Below are positions 1 to 5,442 of a stretch of DNA of 5,442 nucleotides, in pieces. The notes under the pieces are model-generated. The model was not told where the DNA came from, ran no database searches, and saw nothing but the letters and a program-made list of their open reading frames with translations. The stretch lies in assembly GCA_031290295.1 (NCBI GenBank), contig JAITNT010000273.1, forward strand, positions 1-5,442. Direction: 5' to 3'. The position numbers and the translations under genes are program-made. The DNA is from Clostridiales bacterium (GTDB lineage Bacteria > Bacillota > Clostridia > Christensenellales > DUVY01). Positions within the stretch are counted from its first letter, which is position 1, and the number at the start of each line of letters is the position of its first letter.

Positions 1-1
1 T

Positions 2-2374
2 TACATCGGCTATCAGCCGGGCTTCAAGCGTTACGGCAAGAAAAGCGGCGGACTGATAAAAAAGGCGGTCAAGCTCGCAATGCGCGCCGACACGGTGCTG
101 CTGTACATAGGGCTTGACGAGGCTACCGAGACCGAGGGCCTGGACAGAACGAGTATGCGGCTTCCGCAGAACCAGCTGGAGCTTATAGCCGCCTTAAAAG
201 CCACCGGAAAGAAAATTATCGCGGTTTTGTCCTGCGGCGCGGCGATAGAAACGGATTTTACGGACGGCGTCGCCGCCGTACTGCACGGCTATCTCGGCGG
301 ACAGGCGGGCGCGAAAGCCATGCTTAACGCGCTTACGGGCAGGGTGAATCCGTCCGGCAAGCTTGCGGAGAGCTATCCGTGCAGGTACGCGGACAGCCCG
401 AGCGCGTCGCACTTCCCGGGCGAGCAGGCTACGGTCGAATACAGAGAGGGCTTGTTCGTAGGATACCGCTATTTCGATACGGCGGGAATAAAGGTCAAAT
501 ATCCTTTCGGCTACGGGCTTAGCTATACAAGCTTCGAGTACGGCGATATTTCCGTAACGGACGAGGGCGTTACGTTCAAGCTGAAAAACGCCGGCACGGT
601 CGCGGGCGCGGAGGTCGCGCAGCTGTATGTAGGCGCGGAGCACGGTAAGGTTTTCAGACCGAAAAAGGAGCTGAAGGGCTTCGCTAAGGTAAGCTTGGAG
701 GCGGGAGAGGTTAAGACCGTACACATTCCGTTTGACGAGTACACCTTCCGCTACTTTAACGTCAAGACGAACGCCTGGGAGGTCGAGAGCTGCGATTACG
801 GGATTATGATAGGCTCGTCGAGCGCGGACATCAGGCTTAGCGCGGCTTTGCACGTCAAGGGGACGGGCGCAGAGTCGCCGTATACGCCCGACGAATTGCC
901 GTCCTATTATTCCGGTCGCGCCGCCGACGTCGGTCTTGACGAATTCGAGAGACTGCTCGGAAGAAAGGCGCCTAATCCGAACTTTGATTTTATCAAGAAG
1001 AACCGCATTGCCGTCGACCAAAACACGGCGATATCGGATCTGAAATACGCCAAGGGCTGGGCGGGCAGATTTTTTGCTGGGCTGTTAAGGTTCGCATACA
1101 AGCTGCTGCGCGCGTTCGGCAAGCGCGATCTTGCCAACGTAATCATGCTCGGACTTTTTCACATGCCGGTAAGAGGGCTGTCGAGAATGACGGGCGGCGC
1201 GGTTACGGGCGGTCAGGTGAACGGGCTGTTGACCATGTTTAACGGTCGGTTTTGCAAGGGCTTAAATTTGTTCTTTAAGGAAGGACGCAGGAGGAAAAAA
1301 GAGATGAAGGCCGAGAAGAAAGCCGCAAAAGAGGTGAAAATTGCCGACGCGCCTCTGCTGTCCAAGGAAGAAATAATCAAGGAAATCAAGCCCTTGTCCA
1401 AAAACGCGTTCGTCGCTTTCTTCCAAAAAATAGGCCGCAAGTGGCTGTCGGCATGGTACGGGTTTTCAAGCAAGAAGCCTAAGCTGTCTAAGCTGATTTA
1501 TCAGATTTTCTTTTTTATAGTCTTTAGCGAGGGCGTAACTATCTTTCAATATCTTGTCACCTTGTTTTTGCCGATGGTATTCGGCGCGGGGCTGGCGGGA
1601 ACGGAATTTTTATGGCCGAAGGTGCTTATGTATAACGCGGGCGGTCAGGATTGGTTCTTTAACCTTTTGGGTTACGCCGTGAATTACAAAACGGTAGGCG
1701 ATGTAACAAGCGGGGTTCTTATCGGCGGCGGGCTGGGCTATTTTATCGCTTTCGAGATAGCGACCTTTCTTGCACAGGTTATTAACTTTCCGCTTCAACG
1801 CAATATTACGTTTAAGTCGCACGGCAACCCCGCCTTTCAGGCAATGTGGTATTTTATCGGCTGGGTGCTGACGTCGCTGTTCTGCAACGGCGTTAACAGC
1901 GTTTGGCTGCCCGTCGCAAACGGCGCGGTAGGCACGGCGTTACCGGCGGCGATTACGAACATAATTACGATGGTCGTCATGGGCGGTATTTCCATGGTGA
2001 TTTTCTTCTTCATATTCCTTATCATATTCCCGGATTATAACGTCGTGAAAAAGCGCGCCGAAAAGAAGCTTGACGGACTGAAAGCGGCTAACGCCGATGC
2101 CGGGAGGCTTGCGGCGCAGGAGAAGGCCGTAGCCGTCGCCCAAGCGAAGGCAGAGCTGTCCAACGCCGAAAAGGCCGCGGCAAAGGCCGCCACCAAAGCG
2201 AATTCCAAGGTGCTGGCGTACCTTGCGCTTGTCAACGGAAAGGCGGGCGTCAAGGCTCAGCCCGGTTACGACGGCAAGGTCGCCGCGGCGCATCAGAGCG
2301 TCAGCCAGGCGATCGCCGAAAAGCGTATTACGGCGGCGAAATTCGCCGAGCTGTCAAGCGAGAAAGCCGCGTAG
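2..2374 (+). CDS. GH3 glycosidase (C-terminal half) fused to a GtrA-like membrane domain; 5' end outside window
   Basis: Partial gene: the frame is open from base 2 (residue 1 here) to TAG at 2372-2374, 790 residues. The ATG at base 80 is internal, since residues 1-26 already read as GH3 sequence. The N-terminal barrel with the nucleophile Asp is missing, so the exact sugar specificity cannot be read. Seen: GH3 C-terminal domain at about 1-180, with the loop E43-T-E-G-L-D-R49 (where three-domain members generally have the acid/base Glu), GGQAG, NPSGKL and YPFGYGLSY (167-175); fibronectin-III-like domain at about 185-285 (EVAQLYV, RPKKELKGF); then the extension known from clostridial GH3 enzymes (FERLLGR; MPVRGL at 388-393; NGR at 414-416). 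After a basic linker (428-446) come four hydrophobic segments at about 499-528, 571-596, 612-637 and 650-676. The motif N595-F-x2-Q-R-N-I-T-F604 between helices 2 and 3 resembles the GtrA signature. Positive charges before helix 1 and after helix 4 suggest that both ends are cytosolic. The GH3 call is firm; the GtrA call is good but from motif and topology only. Confidence 0.88.
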   Translation, partial: YIGYQPGFKRYGKKSGGLIKKAVKLAMRADTVLLYIGLDEATETEGLDRTSMRLPQNQLELIAALKATGKKIIAVLSCGAAIETDFTDGVAAVLHGYLGGQAGAKAMLNALTGRVNPSGKLAESYPCRYADSPSASHFPGEQATVEYREGLFVGYRYFDTAGIKVKYPFGYGLSYTSFEYGDISVTDEGVTFKLKNAGTVAGAEVAQLYVGAEHGKVFRPKKELKGFAKVSLEAGEVKTVHIPFDEYTFRYFNVKTNAWEVESCDYGIMIGSSSADIRLSAALHVKGTGAESPYTPDELPSYYSGRAADVGLDEFERLLGRKAPNPNFDFIKKNRIAVDQNTAISDLKYAKGWAGRFFAGLLRFAYKLLRAFGKRDLANVIMLGLFHMPVRGLSRMTGGAVTGGQVNGLLTMFNGRFCKGLNLFFKEGRRRKKEMKAEKKAAKEVKIADAPLLSKEEIIKEIKPLSKNAFVAFFQKIGRKWLSAWYGFSSKKPKLSKLIYQIFFFIVFSEGVTIFQYLVTLFLPMVFGAGLAGTEFLWPKVLMYNAGGQDWFFNLLGYAVNYKTVGDVTSGVLIGGGLGYFIAFEIATFLAQVINFPLQRNITFKSHGNPAFQAMWYFIGWVLTSLFCNGVNSVWLPVANGAVGTALPAAITNIITMVVMGGISMVIFFFIFLIIFPDYNVVKKRAEKKLDGLKAANADAGRLAAQEKAVAVAQAKAELSNAEKAAAKAATKANSKVLAYLALVNGKAGVKAQPGYDGKVAAAHQSVSQAIAEKRITAAKFAELSSEKAA
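1289..1306 (+). promoter_or_regulatory. Possible internal ribosome binding site and start codon at the GH3/GtrA junction
   Basis: A perfect AGGAGG at 1289-1294 lies nine bases before an ATG at 1304-1306. This ATG is in frame with the large gene and is its residue 435. Starting here would give a 356-residue protein holding only the basic linker, the four membrane segments and the tail, with no GH3 part. The site falls just after the last conserved GH3-extension motif. Against it, the AGG AGG AAA AAA codons also encode the basic run R430-R-K-K433, so the match may be a by-product of coding. Whether it is used cannot be told from sequence. Confidence 0.4.
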
Positions 2375-2392
2375 ACGGGGTTTTCTTCACTC

Positions 2393-2484
2393 TGATGAGG
2401 GAGAAAGGAAGAGGGCGAGAGGACGAGAGGGCAAGAGAATAATTAGCAAGAGGAGAAGCGGGTAGAATATAGGAAAAGTTAAAA
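2393..2484 (+). other. Purine-rich tract with an imperfect 12-base direct repeat
   Basis: Roughly 85% of these bases are A or G on the plus strand. Within it AGAGGGCGAGAG (2410-2421) recurs as AGAGGGCAAGAG (2426-2437), one mismatch apart and with a 16-base period. The tract starts shortly after the stop of the GH3-GtrA gene. No good stem followed by a T-run is visible here, so it does not look like an intrinsic terminator. An open frame crossing it has no family resemblance and is not called. Confidence 0.5.
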
Positions 2485-2520
2485 CTGGATTCCTACGGCG
2501 CTAACGCGCCTCTGAATGAC
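2485..2520 (-). repeat. Short hairpin repeat of the TGTCATTC...GAATCCAG type
   Basis: Read on the minus strand it begins GTCATTCAGAGGCGC and ends GGAATCCAG. This matches the general pattern GTCATTCTGAGCG...GAATCCAG of small palindromic intergenic repeats present in many bacterial genomes (from memory, not searched). The core GGCGC (2497-2501) and GCGCC (2506-2510) pair around the loop TAAC. Outer ATTC (2489-2492) and GAAT (2514-2517) pair beyond an internal bulge. No T-run follows on the plus strand, so it is unlikely to terminate the upstream gene. Confidence 0.5.
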
Positions 2521-2588
2521 ATGGCGGCTATTAACCGAACAATACGAGTATTAATAACCCGGATAAGACTATGCCGTTGAAGTCCGCC

Positions 2589-2647
2589 CGAATGCGATAA
2601 AGCGAATCGAGCCGCCCGCAAGAGGCGACGGAGTGAGTGCGCATTCG
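2589..2647. repeat. Inverted repeat pair, 8-base arms
   Basis: CGAATGCG (2589-2596) is the exact reverse complement of CGCATTCG (2640-2647), with 43 bases between them. A small inner stem CGCC (2613-2616)/GGCG (2624-2627) could stack inside. One such pair in a gap this size could arise by chance. It is listed because a second pair lies directly beside it. Confidence 0.35.
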
Positions 2648-2650
2648 CGT

Positions 2651-2697
2651 CTATCGCGGCTTGCAAGCGGTGAAGAGATGTTTCGACTGCGCGATAG
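2651..2697. repeat. Inverted repeat pair, 8-base arms, enclosing a 10-base palindrome
   Basis: CTATCGCG (2651-2658) is the exact reverse complement of CGCGATAG (2690-2697). The loop begins with the perfect palindrome GCTTGCAAGC (2659-2668). It starts only three bases after the previous inverted repeat. There is no T-run after it, so a terminator role is not supported; a small structured RNA or repeat remnant is possible. Confidence 0.35.
2669..2697 (-). repeat. Degenerate fragment of the same repeat type
   Basis: On the minus strand this reads CGCGCAGTCGAAACATCTC. That resembles the GAGCGCAGTCGAAACATCTC half of the same widespread palindromic repeat class. The matching GTCATTCTGA half is not visible next to it, so this would be a decayed or partial copy. 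Weak call, from pattern memory. Confidence 0.3.
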
Positions 2698-2744
2698 CAT
2701 TGTTCCGCGTATTGGCGGCTTATTCGCGTTCGGTCGGTTTTTAG

Positions 2745-2773
2745 TAGATAAATCGTAAAGACTGTGATATAAT
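2745..2773 (+). promoter_or_regulatory. Sigma-A-like promoter with extended -10, upstream of the glycosyltransferase
   Basis: A perfect TATAAT (2768-2773) is preceded by TGA (2765-2767), forming an extended -10 of the TGn type. Seventeen bases upstream is TAGATA (2745-2750), a four-of-six match to TTGACA. Transcription would start near 2779-2781, leaving a leader of only about a dozen bases that is essentially the ribosome binding site. There is thus no room for a riboswitch or attenuator downstream of this start. It would drive the glycosyltransferase and, through overlap, glf. Confidence 0.7.
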
Positions 2774-2782
2774 ACGAATATG

Positions 2783-2787
2783 GGAGG
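2783..2787 (+). promoter_or_regulatory. Ribosome binding site fixing the glycosyltransferase start
   Basis: GGAGG lies five bases before the ATG at 2793-2795. Another ATG at 2780-2782 overlaps this site but is in a different frame, so 2793 is the supported start. Confidence 0.75.
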
Positions 2788-2792
2788 GCGAT

Positions 2793-4037
2793 ATGGAGGA
2801 TCAGAAACCTAAGGTAGTTTTCGCATTCGTAGAGGCCGGTCTGGGGCATATTATGCCGATGAACGCAATTTGTAAGGCGTTCGAGCGGAAATACGGCGGC
2901 GTGACGGAGATAGTTAAGACGGCTTTTTTTAAGGATAAGCTCAATCCCGACATGAAATTTGTCGAGGACGAGCTGGTCGCCGAGGTCAAGCGGCACAATA
3001 AAAGCAAATTTTACGGATTCATGCAGTTTTTTTTGATGAGGTTAACCGGAGCGCGGACTTCTATGAAATACCTCATGGAAAAAAGATACAAAAAGGGTTT
3101 TGCGCCCTCGCTAGACTATATAAAGGAGCTTGATGCGCGCGTCATAGTCAATACGCATTTTTCCACGATGTACTACGCTTGCGAGGCGCGGGCGCTGGGG
3201 CTTATCAACGCTAAGGTGATTACCTACGTTCCCGACCCGATTATCGGCAGACAGTGGGACAGCAGGGCGGATTTGGTGGGGCTTAGCAGCTTCGCGGGCG
3301 AACGCGCCGCGCTTATGGGCGGCAGATTTACCCAAAACCAGCTCGCCGTGATACCTTTTCTCATAAGAGAGGAGGTCAAGGACATGACCGAGGGCAGACG
3401 GTATTACCGCAAATTGACGGGACTGCCGGAGGATAACTTCACCGTTTTGCTGGCCGACGGCGCGTACGGCGCGGGCAAGCTGAGAGATACGGTTCTTGCG
3501 CTTATGAAATCGAAGCTCAAAATGACGGTCGTAGCCGTTTGCGGCAAGAACGAGAGGCTTTATAAGGAATTTTGCGGTTTGAAGCCGCCCGAAAATATAC
3601 ACTTCGCGCCGTTCGGCTTCACCGATAAAATGCTTACGCTCGCCGCCTGCTGCGATTTGTTTGTCGGAAAGGCGGGCGCGAGCAACCTCGCCGAGCCGTC
3701 GTATTTCGGCGCGCCGTCGATCGTGACGTTTTGCGCCACGCCTATCGAAAAGTGGATTTGCGCGCATTACGTCGAATACGCGGGTTGCGCGGTTAAGCGG
3801 GAAAGCGTAAAAAAAGCCGTCAAGCTTATCGAACGGTGGGTGTCGGAGCCGGCGCTTATGGAGCCTTACCGCGAGGCTTGTAAGTCGCAACAAAGGTACG
3901 ACGGAGCAGAGATTTTCGCCGACATTATTTGGCAAAGACTTAACGAGCCGGTAAAGGGAAACAACGGTTATTCCGTTTCGAGGATCGCCGCGTTCAAAAA
4001 CAGAGTCGGATACAGAAGAAGCAGAAGAAATGTATGA
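2793..4037 (+). CDS. GT-B glycosyltransferase of the MurG / MGDG-synthase type (GT28-like)
   Basis: 414 residues, close to the usual length for this group. Seen: an N-terminal Rossmann strand leading to the glycine loop G16-L-G-H19-x2-P, like the acceptor-side loop of MurG and glycolipid synthases; T144-Y-V-P-D-P149 near the end of the N-domain; a C-domain beginning about residue 215 (VLLADGAYGAG); and the nucleotide-sugar binding segment V291-G-K-A-G-A-S-N-L-A-E301-P followed by GAP, matching the GxxK-x-G...E pattern of GT28. There is no signal peptide or clear membrane helix. A hydrophobic, basic stretch at about 70-100 may hold it on the inner face of the membrane, as known for the family. 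Relatives transfer Glc, Gal or GlcNAc from UDP-sugars to diacylglycerol or undecaprenyl-linked lipids. The acceptor and donor here are not readable, and MurG itself is unlikely given the divergent sequence and context. The basic C-terminus (SRIAAFKNRVGYRRSRR) overlaps the start of glf. Confidence 0.85.
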   Translation: MEDQKPKVVFAFVEAGLGHIMPMNAICKAFERKYGGVTEIVKTAFFKDKLNPDMKFVEDELVAEVKRHNKSKFYGFMQFFLMRLTGARTSMKYLMEKRYKKGFAPSLDYIKELDARVIVNTHFSTMYYACEARALGLINAKVITYVPDPIIGRQWDSRADLVGLSSFAGERAALMGGRFTQNQLAVIPFLIREEVKDMTEGRRYYRKLTGLPEDNFTVLLADGAYGAGKLRDTVLALMKSKLKMTVVAVCGKNERLYKEFCGLKPPENIHFAPFGFTDKMLTLAACCDLFVGKAGASNLAEPSYFGAPSIVTFCATPIEKWICAHYVEYAGCAVKRESVKKAVKLIERWVSEPALMEPYREACKSQQRYDGAEIFADIIWQRLNEPVKGNNGYSVSRIAAFKNRVGYRRSRRNV

Positions 4038-5121
4038 TTATTTGGTCGTCGGAGCGGGGTTATTCGGAAGCGTTTTTGCTTACGAGGCGCGCCGCGCCGG
4101 CAAAAAAGTCCTTGTAATAGACAGGCGGAAGCACGTCGGCGGCAACGCAAGAACCGAGAGCGTGGAAGGAATTAACGTGCACAAGTACGGCGCGCATATT
4201 TTTCATACCGACAAAAAGGAAATATGGGACTATATAGGGCGGTTTGCCGAATTTAACAATTACATTAATTCGCCGATTGCGTCGTATAAGGGCGAGATTT
4301 ATAATCTTCCGTTCAATATGAACACTTTCAGCAAGATGTGGAACGTCGCATCCCCCCGCGAGGCTATGGAAATCATAGAAGCGCAGCGGCGCGACGCGGG
4401 CGTAACCGAGCCTAAGAATCTGGAGGAACAGGCTTTATTTCTGGCGGGCAGGGATATATACGAAAAGCTGATAAAGGGTTACACCGAAAAGCAGTGGGGC
4501 AAGAGCGCAAAGGAGCTTCCGCCGTTCATCATTAAGCGCGTTCCGATACGATTTACTTATGACAACAATTACTTTAACGACAGGTTTCAAGGCATTCCTA
4601 TAGGCGGCTACACGCAAATATTCGACAAGCTGCTTGCCGGTACGGAGGTACGGTTGGGTTGCGATTATATTAAGGAAAAAGAAGAATTGTCTAAGCTTGC
4701 CGAAAAAATCATTTATACCGGCATGATCGACGAGTATTTCGGCTATAGCTTGGGTTCTCTCGAATACAGAAGCTTGCGCTTCGAGCAGAGAATCTTGGAA
4801 GAAAGTAATTTTCAGGGCAACGCCGTGGTTAATTATACCGAGTTTTCCGTGCCGTACACAAGAATAATCGAGCACAAGCATTTTGAATTCGGCAAGCAGG
4901 ACAAAACGGTTGTGACCTATGAATACCCCGCGAAATGGCAAAAGGGCGACGAGCCGTACTACCCCGTTAACAGCGAAAAAAACGACGCGCTTTACAAAAA
5001 GTATTCCGCCCTCGCTCAAGCCGACCCTAAGGTAAGCTTCGGCGGACGGTTGGGTAAATATCAATATTACGACATGGATAAAACGATAGCGGAAGCGTTG
5101 ACGCTGGTTAAACAAGTCTAA
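4030..5121 (+). CDS. glf: UDP-galactopyranose mutase
   Basis: Flavoenzyme that interconverts UDP-galactopyranose and UDP-galactofuranose, supplying the donor for galactofuranose in surface glycans; cytosolic. 363 residues, near the 365-390 typical of bacterial Glf, and apparently complete. Seen: FAD-binding G8-A-G-L-F-G13 with acidic D31 at the end of strand 2; G37-G-N-A-R-T42; H51-K-Y-G-A-H-I-F-H-T60; YTEKQWG (W156); the substrate-loop arginine R174 and second arginine R278, close to Arg174 and Arg280 of the Klebsiella enzyme; DNNYFNDRFQGIP; GMIDEYF; LEYRSLRFE; EPYYPVNSEKN; and the C-terminal GRLGKYQYYDMDKTIAEAL. No expected motif is missing. The ATG overlaps the end of the glycosyltransferase by eight bases. 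Only a weak AG-rich stretch (AGAAGAA) precedes it, so translational coupling is likely. The start is supported because the FAD motif begins at the usual distance. Confidence 0.97.
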   Translation: MYDYLVVGAGLFGSVFAYEARRAGKKVLVIDRRKHVGGNARTESVEGINVHKYGAHIFHTDKKEIWDYIGRFAEFNNYINSPIASYKGEIYNLPFNMNTFSKMWNVASPREAMEIIEAQRRDAGVTEPKNLEEQALFLAGRDIYEKLIKGYTEKQWGKSAKELPPFIIKRVPIRFTYDNNYFNDRFQGIPIGGYTQIFDKLLAGTEVRLGCDYIKEKEELSKLAEKIIYTGMIDEYFGYSLGSLEYRSLRFEQRILEESNFQGNAVVNYTEFSVPYTRIIEHKHFEFGKQDKTVVTYEYPAKWQKGDEPYYPVNSEKNDALYKKYSALAQADPKVSFGGRLGKYQYYDMDKTIAEALTLVKQV

Positions 5122-5127
5122 TATAAT
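5098..5127 (+). promoter_or_regulatory. Promoter-like sequence at the 3' end of glf
   Basis: TTGACG (5098-5103, five of six to consensus) is followed after 18 bases by a perfect TATAAT (5122-5127). Transcription would begin near 5134, some 15 bases before the next start codon. The -35 lies within the glf coding sequence and the -10 directly after its stop codon. It could give the oxidoreductase gene its own transcript in addition to read-through from upstream. Confidence 0.6.
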
Positions 5128-5135
5128 AGTCATAT

Positions 5136-5141
5136 AAGAGG
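5136..5141 (+). promoter_or_regulatory. Ribosome binding site of the oxidoreductase gene
   Basis: AAGAGG lies eight bases before the ATG at 5150-5152. It sets the start directly in front of the FAD-binding motif. Confidence 0.65.
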
Positions 5142-5149
5142 CGGCGAGA

Positions 5150-5442
5150 ATGAGTAAGCGGATTGTTATCGTAGGCGGCGGGATCGCCGGGTTGACGGCG
5201 GGGATTTTTGCGCGGCTGTACGGGTTTGAAAGCGTCATCGCGGAGAAGCATAGCCTGCTTGGCGGACAGTGTACGGGCTGGTATCGCAACGGCGAGTTTG
5301 TGGACGGGTGTATGCATTGGCTTACCGGAACCGACGACGGCAGGGGGCTTAATAAGCTCTGGCGCGATATCGGCATGCTGGGCGGGGTTGAGGTAGTCGA
5401 GCCGGCAATGTTTTTCCGGTTCGAGGCGGCGGGGGGTGCGAT
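5150..5442 (+). CDS. Phytoene-desaturase-like NAD(P)/FAD-dependent oxidoreductase, N-terminal fragment
   Basis: The first 97 residues only; the gene continues past the window end with no stop codon. The protein starts with a dinucleotide-binding fold: R4-I-V-I-V-G-G-G-I-A-G-L-T-A-G, fitting GxGxxG at 9-14, and an acidic E28 at the end of the second strand. LLGGQC at 33-38 and the later GCMHWLTGT, LNKLW and DIGML stretches are typical of the CrtI/phytoene-desaturase-like superfamily often annotated 'NAD(P)/FAD-dependent oxidoreductase'. That group includes carotenoid desaturases, retinol saturases and many uncharacterised clostridial members, so the substrate cannot be named from this fragment. 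There is no signal peptide; it is probably cytosolic or membrane-associated. It follows glf by 28 bases in the same direction and may be co-transcribed, though a promoter-like sequence sits just before it. No carotenoid genes are visible in the window. Confidence 0.82.
   Translation, partial: MSKRIVIVGGGIAGLTAGIFARLYGFESVIAEKHSLLGGQCTGWYRNGEFVDGCMHWLTGTDDGRGLNKLWRDIGMLGGVEVVEPAMFFRFEAAGGA

Noticed and set aside
194..1021. Long minus-strand open frame (275 codons) opposite the GH3 domain
   Set aside because: It is antisense to a clearly conserved GH3 sequence, and its Arg/Ala/Val-rich composition is typical of a frame opposite a GC-rich gene.
2223..2465. Plus-strand open frame of 80 codons running past the end of the GH3-GtrA gene
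   Set aside because: Its first part overlaps the upstream gene in another frame; the rest is the purine-rich tract read as Arg/Lys/Glu/Gly. There is no sign of selection as protein.
2485..2520. Hairpin as terminator of the GH3-GtrA gene
   Set aside because: No T-run follows on the plus strand. The A-run at 2481-2484 lies before it, which would suit only a minus-strand transcript, and no minus-strand gene is present.
2701..2742. Possible terminator before the T-run at 2738-2742
   Set aside because: The T-run is real, but only 4-base CGCG arms can pair upstream of it, too weak for an intrinsic terminator.
2375..2792. tRNA, CRISPR array or known riboswitch in the gap
   Set aside because: No cloverleaf, no regularly spaced repeats and no recognisable aptamer were seen, and the promoter sits downstream of most of the gap.
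2493..2996. Minus-strand open frame of 167 codons covering part of the gap
   Set aside because: Half of it lies antisense to the well-supported glycosyltransferase, and the rest crosses the hairpin repeat. Its protein has no recognisable domain and no convincing ribosome binding site.
4435..5376. Minus-strand open frame (313 codons) opposite glf and the oxidoreductase
   Set aside because: It spans two genes with strong family motifs on the plus strand, and its product resembles nothing known.

Overview
The window (about half G+C) looks like part of a chromosome from a Clostridia-type member of the Bacillota, perhaps a gut lineage. This rests on three things: the style of the family 3 glycoside hydrolase with its conserved C-terminal extension, strong AG-rich ribosome binding sites, and sigma-A-like promoters. 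It is inference, not proof. All four recognisable genes are on the plus strand, and both end genes run off the window.

Layout. (1) Bases 2-2374 hold the 3' part of a large gene. It encodes the C-terminal half of a GH3 glycosidase, continuous in one frame with a four-helix, GtrA-like membrane domain and an Ala/Lys-rich cytosolic tail. (2) Bases 2375-2792 are a gene-free gap of 418 bases. It holds a purine-rich tract, one hairpin repeat plus a degenerate fragment of the same type, two adjacent inverted-repeat pairs, and a good promoter just before the next gene. (3) Bases 2793-4037 encode a MurG/MGDG-synthase-like GT-B glycosyltransferase. (4) Bases 4030-5121 encode UDP-galactopyranose mutase (glf), overlapping the glycosyltransferase by 8 bases. 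(5) From 5150 to the window end lies the N-terminus of a phytoene-desaturase-like FAD oxidoreductase, with a promoter-like sequence of its own inside the end of glf.

How the genes may work together. Glf makes UDP-galactofuranose, and GT28-type enzymes transfer sugars to lipid-linked acceptors. GtrA proteins are thought to move polyprenyl-phosphate-linked sugars across the membrane. The segment therefore reads as part of a cell-surface glycolipid or glycan locus. The glycosyltransferase and glf very probably act together, since they overlap. The link to the GH3-GtrA gene is only by proximity, because the gap and a new promoter separate them.

The most unusual item is the GH3-GtrA fusion. A perfect AGGAGG and an in-frame ATG lie exactly at the junction, so the membrane half might also be made as a separate protein.
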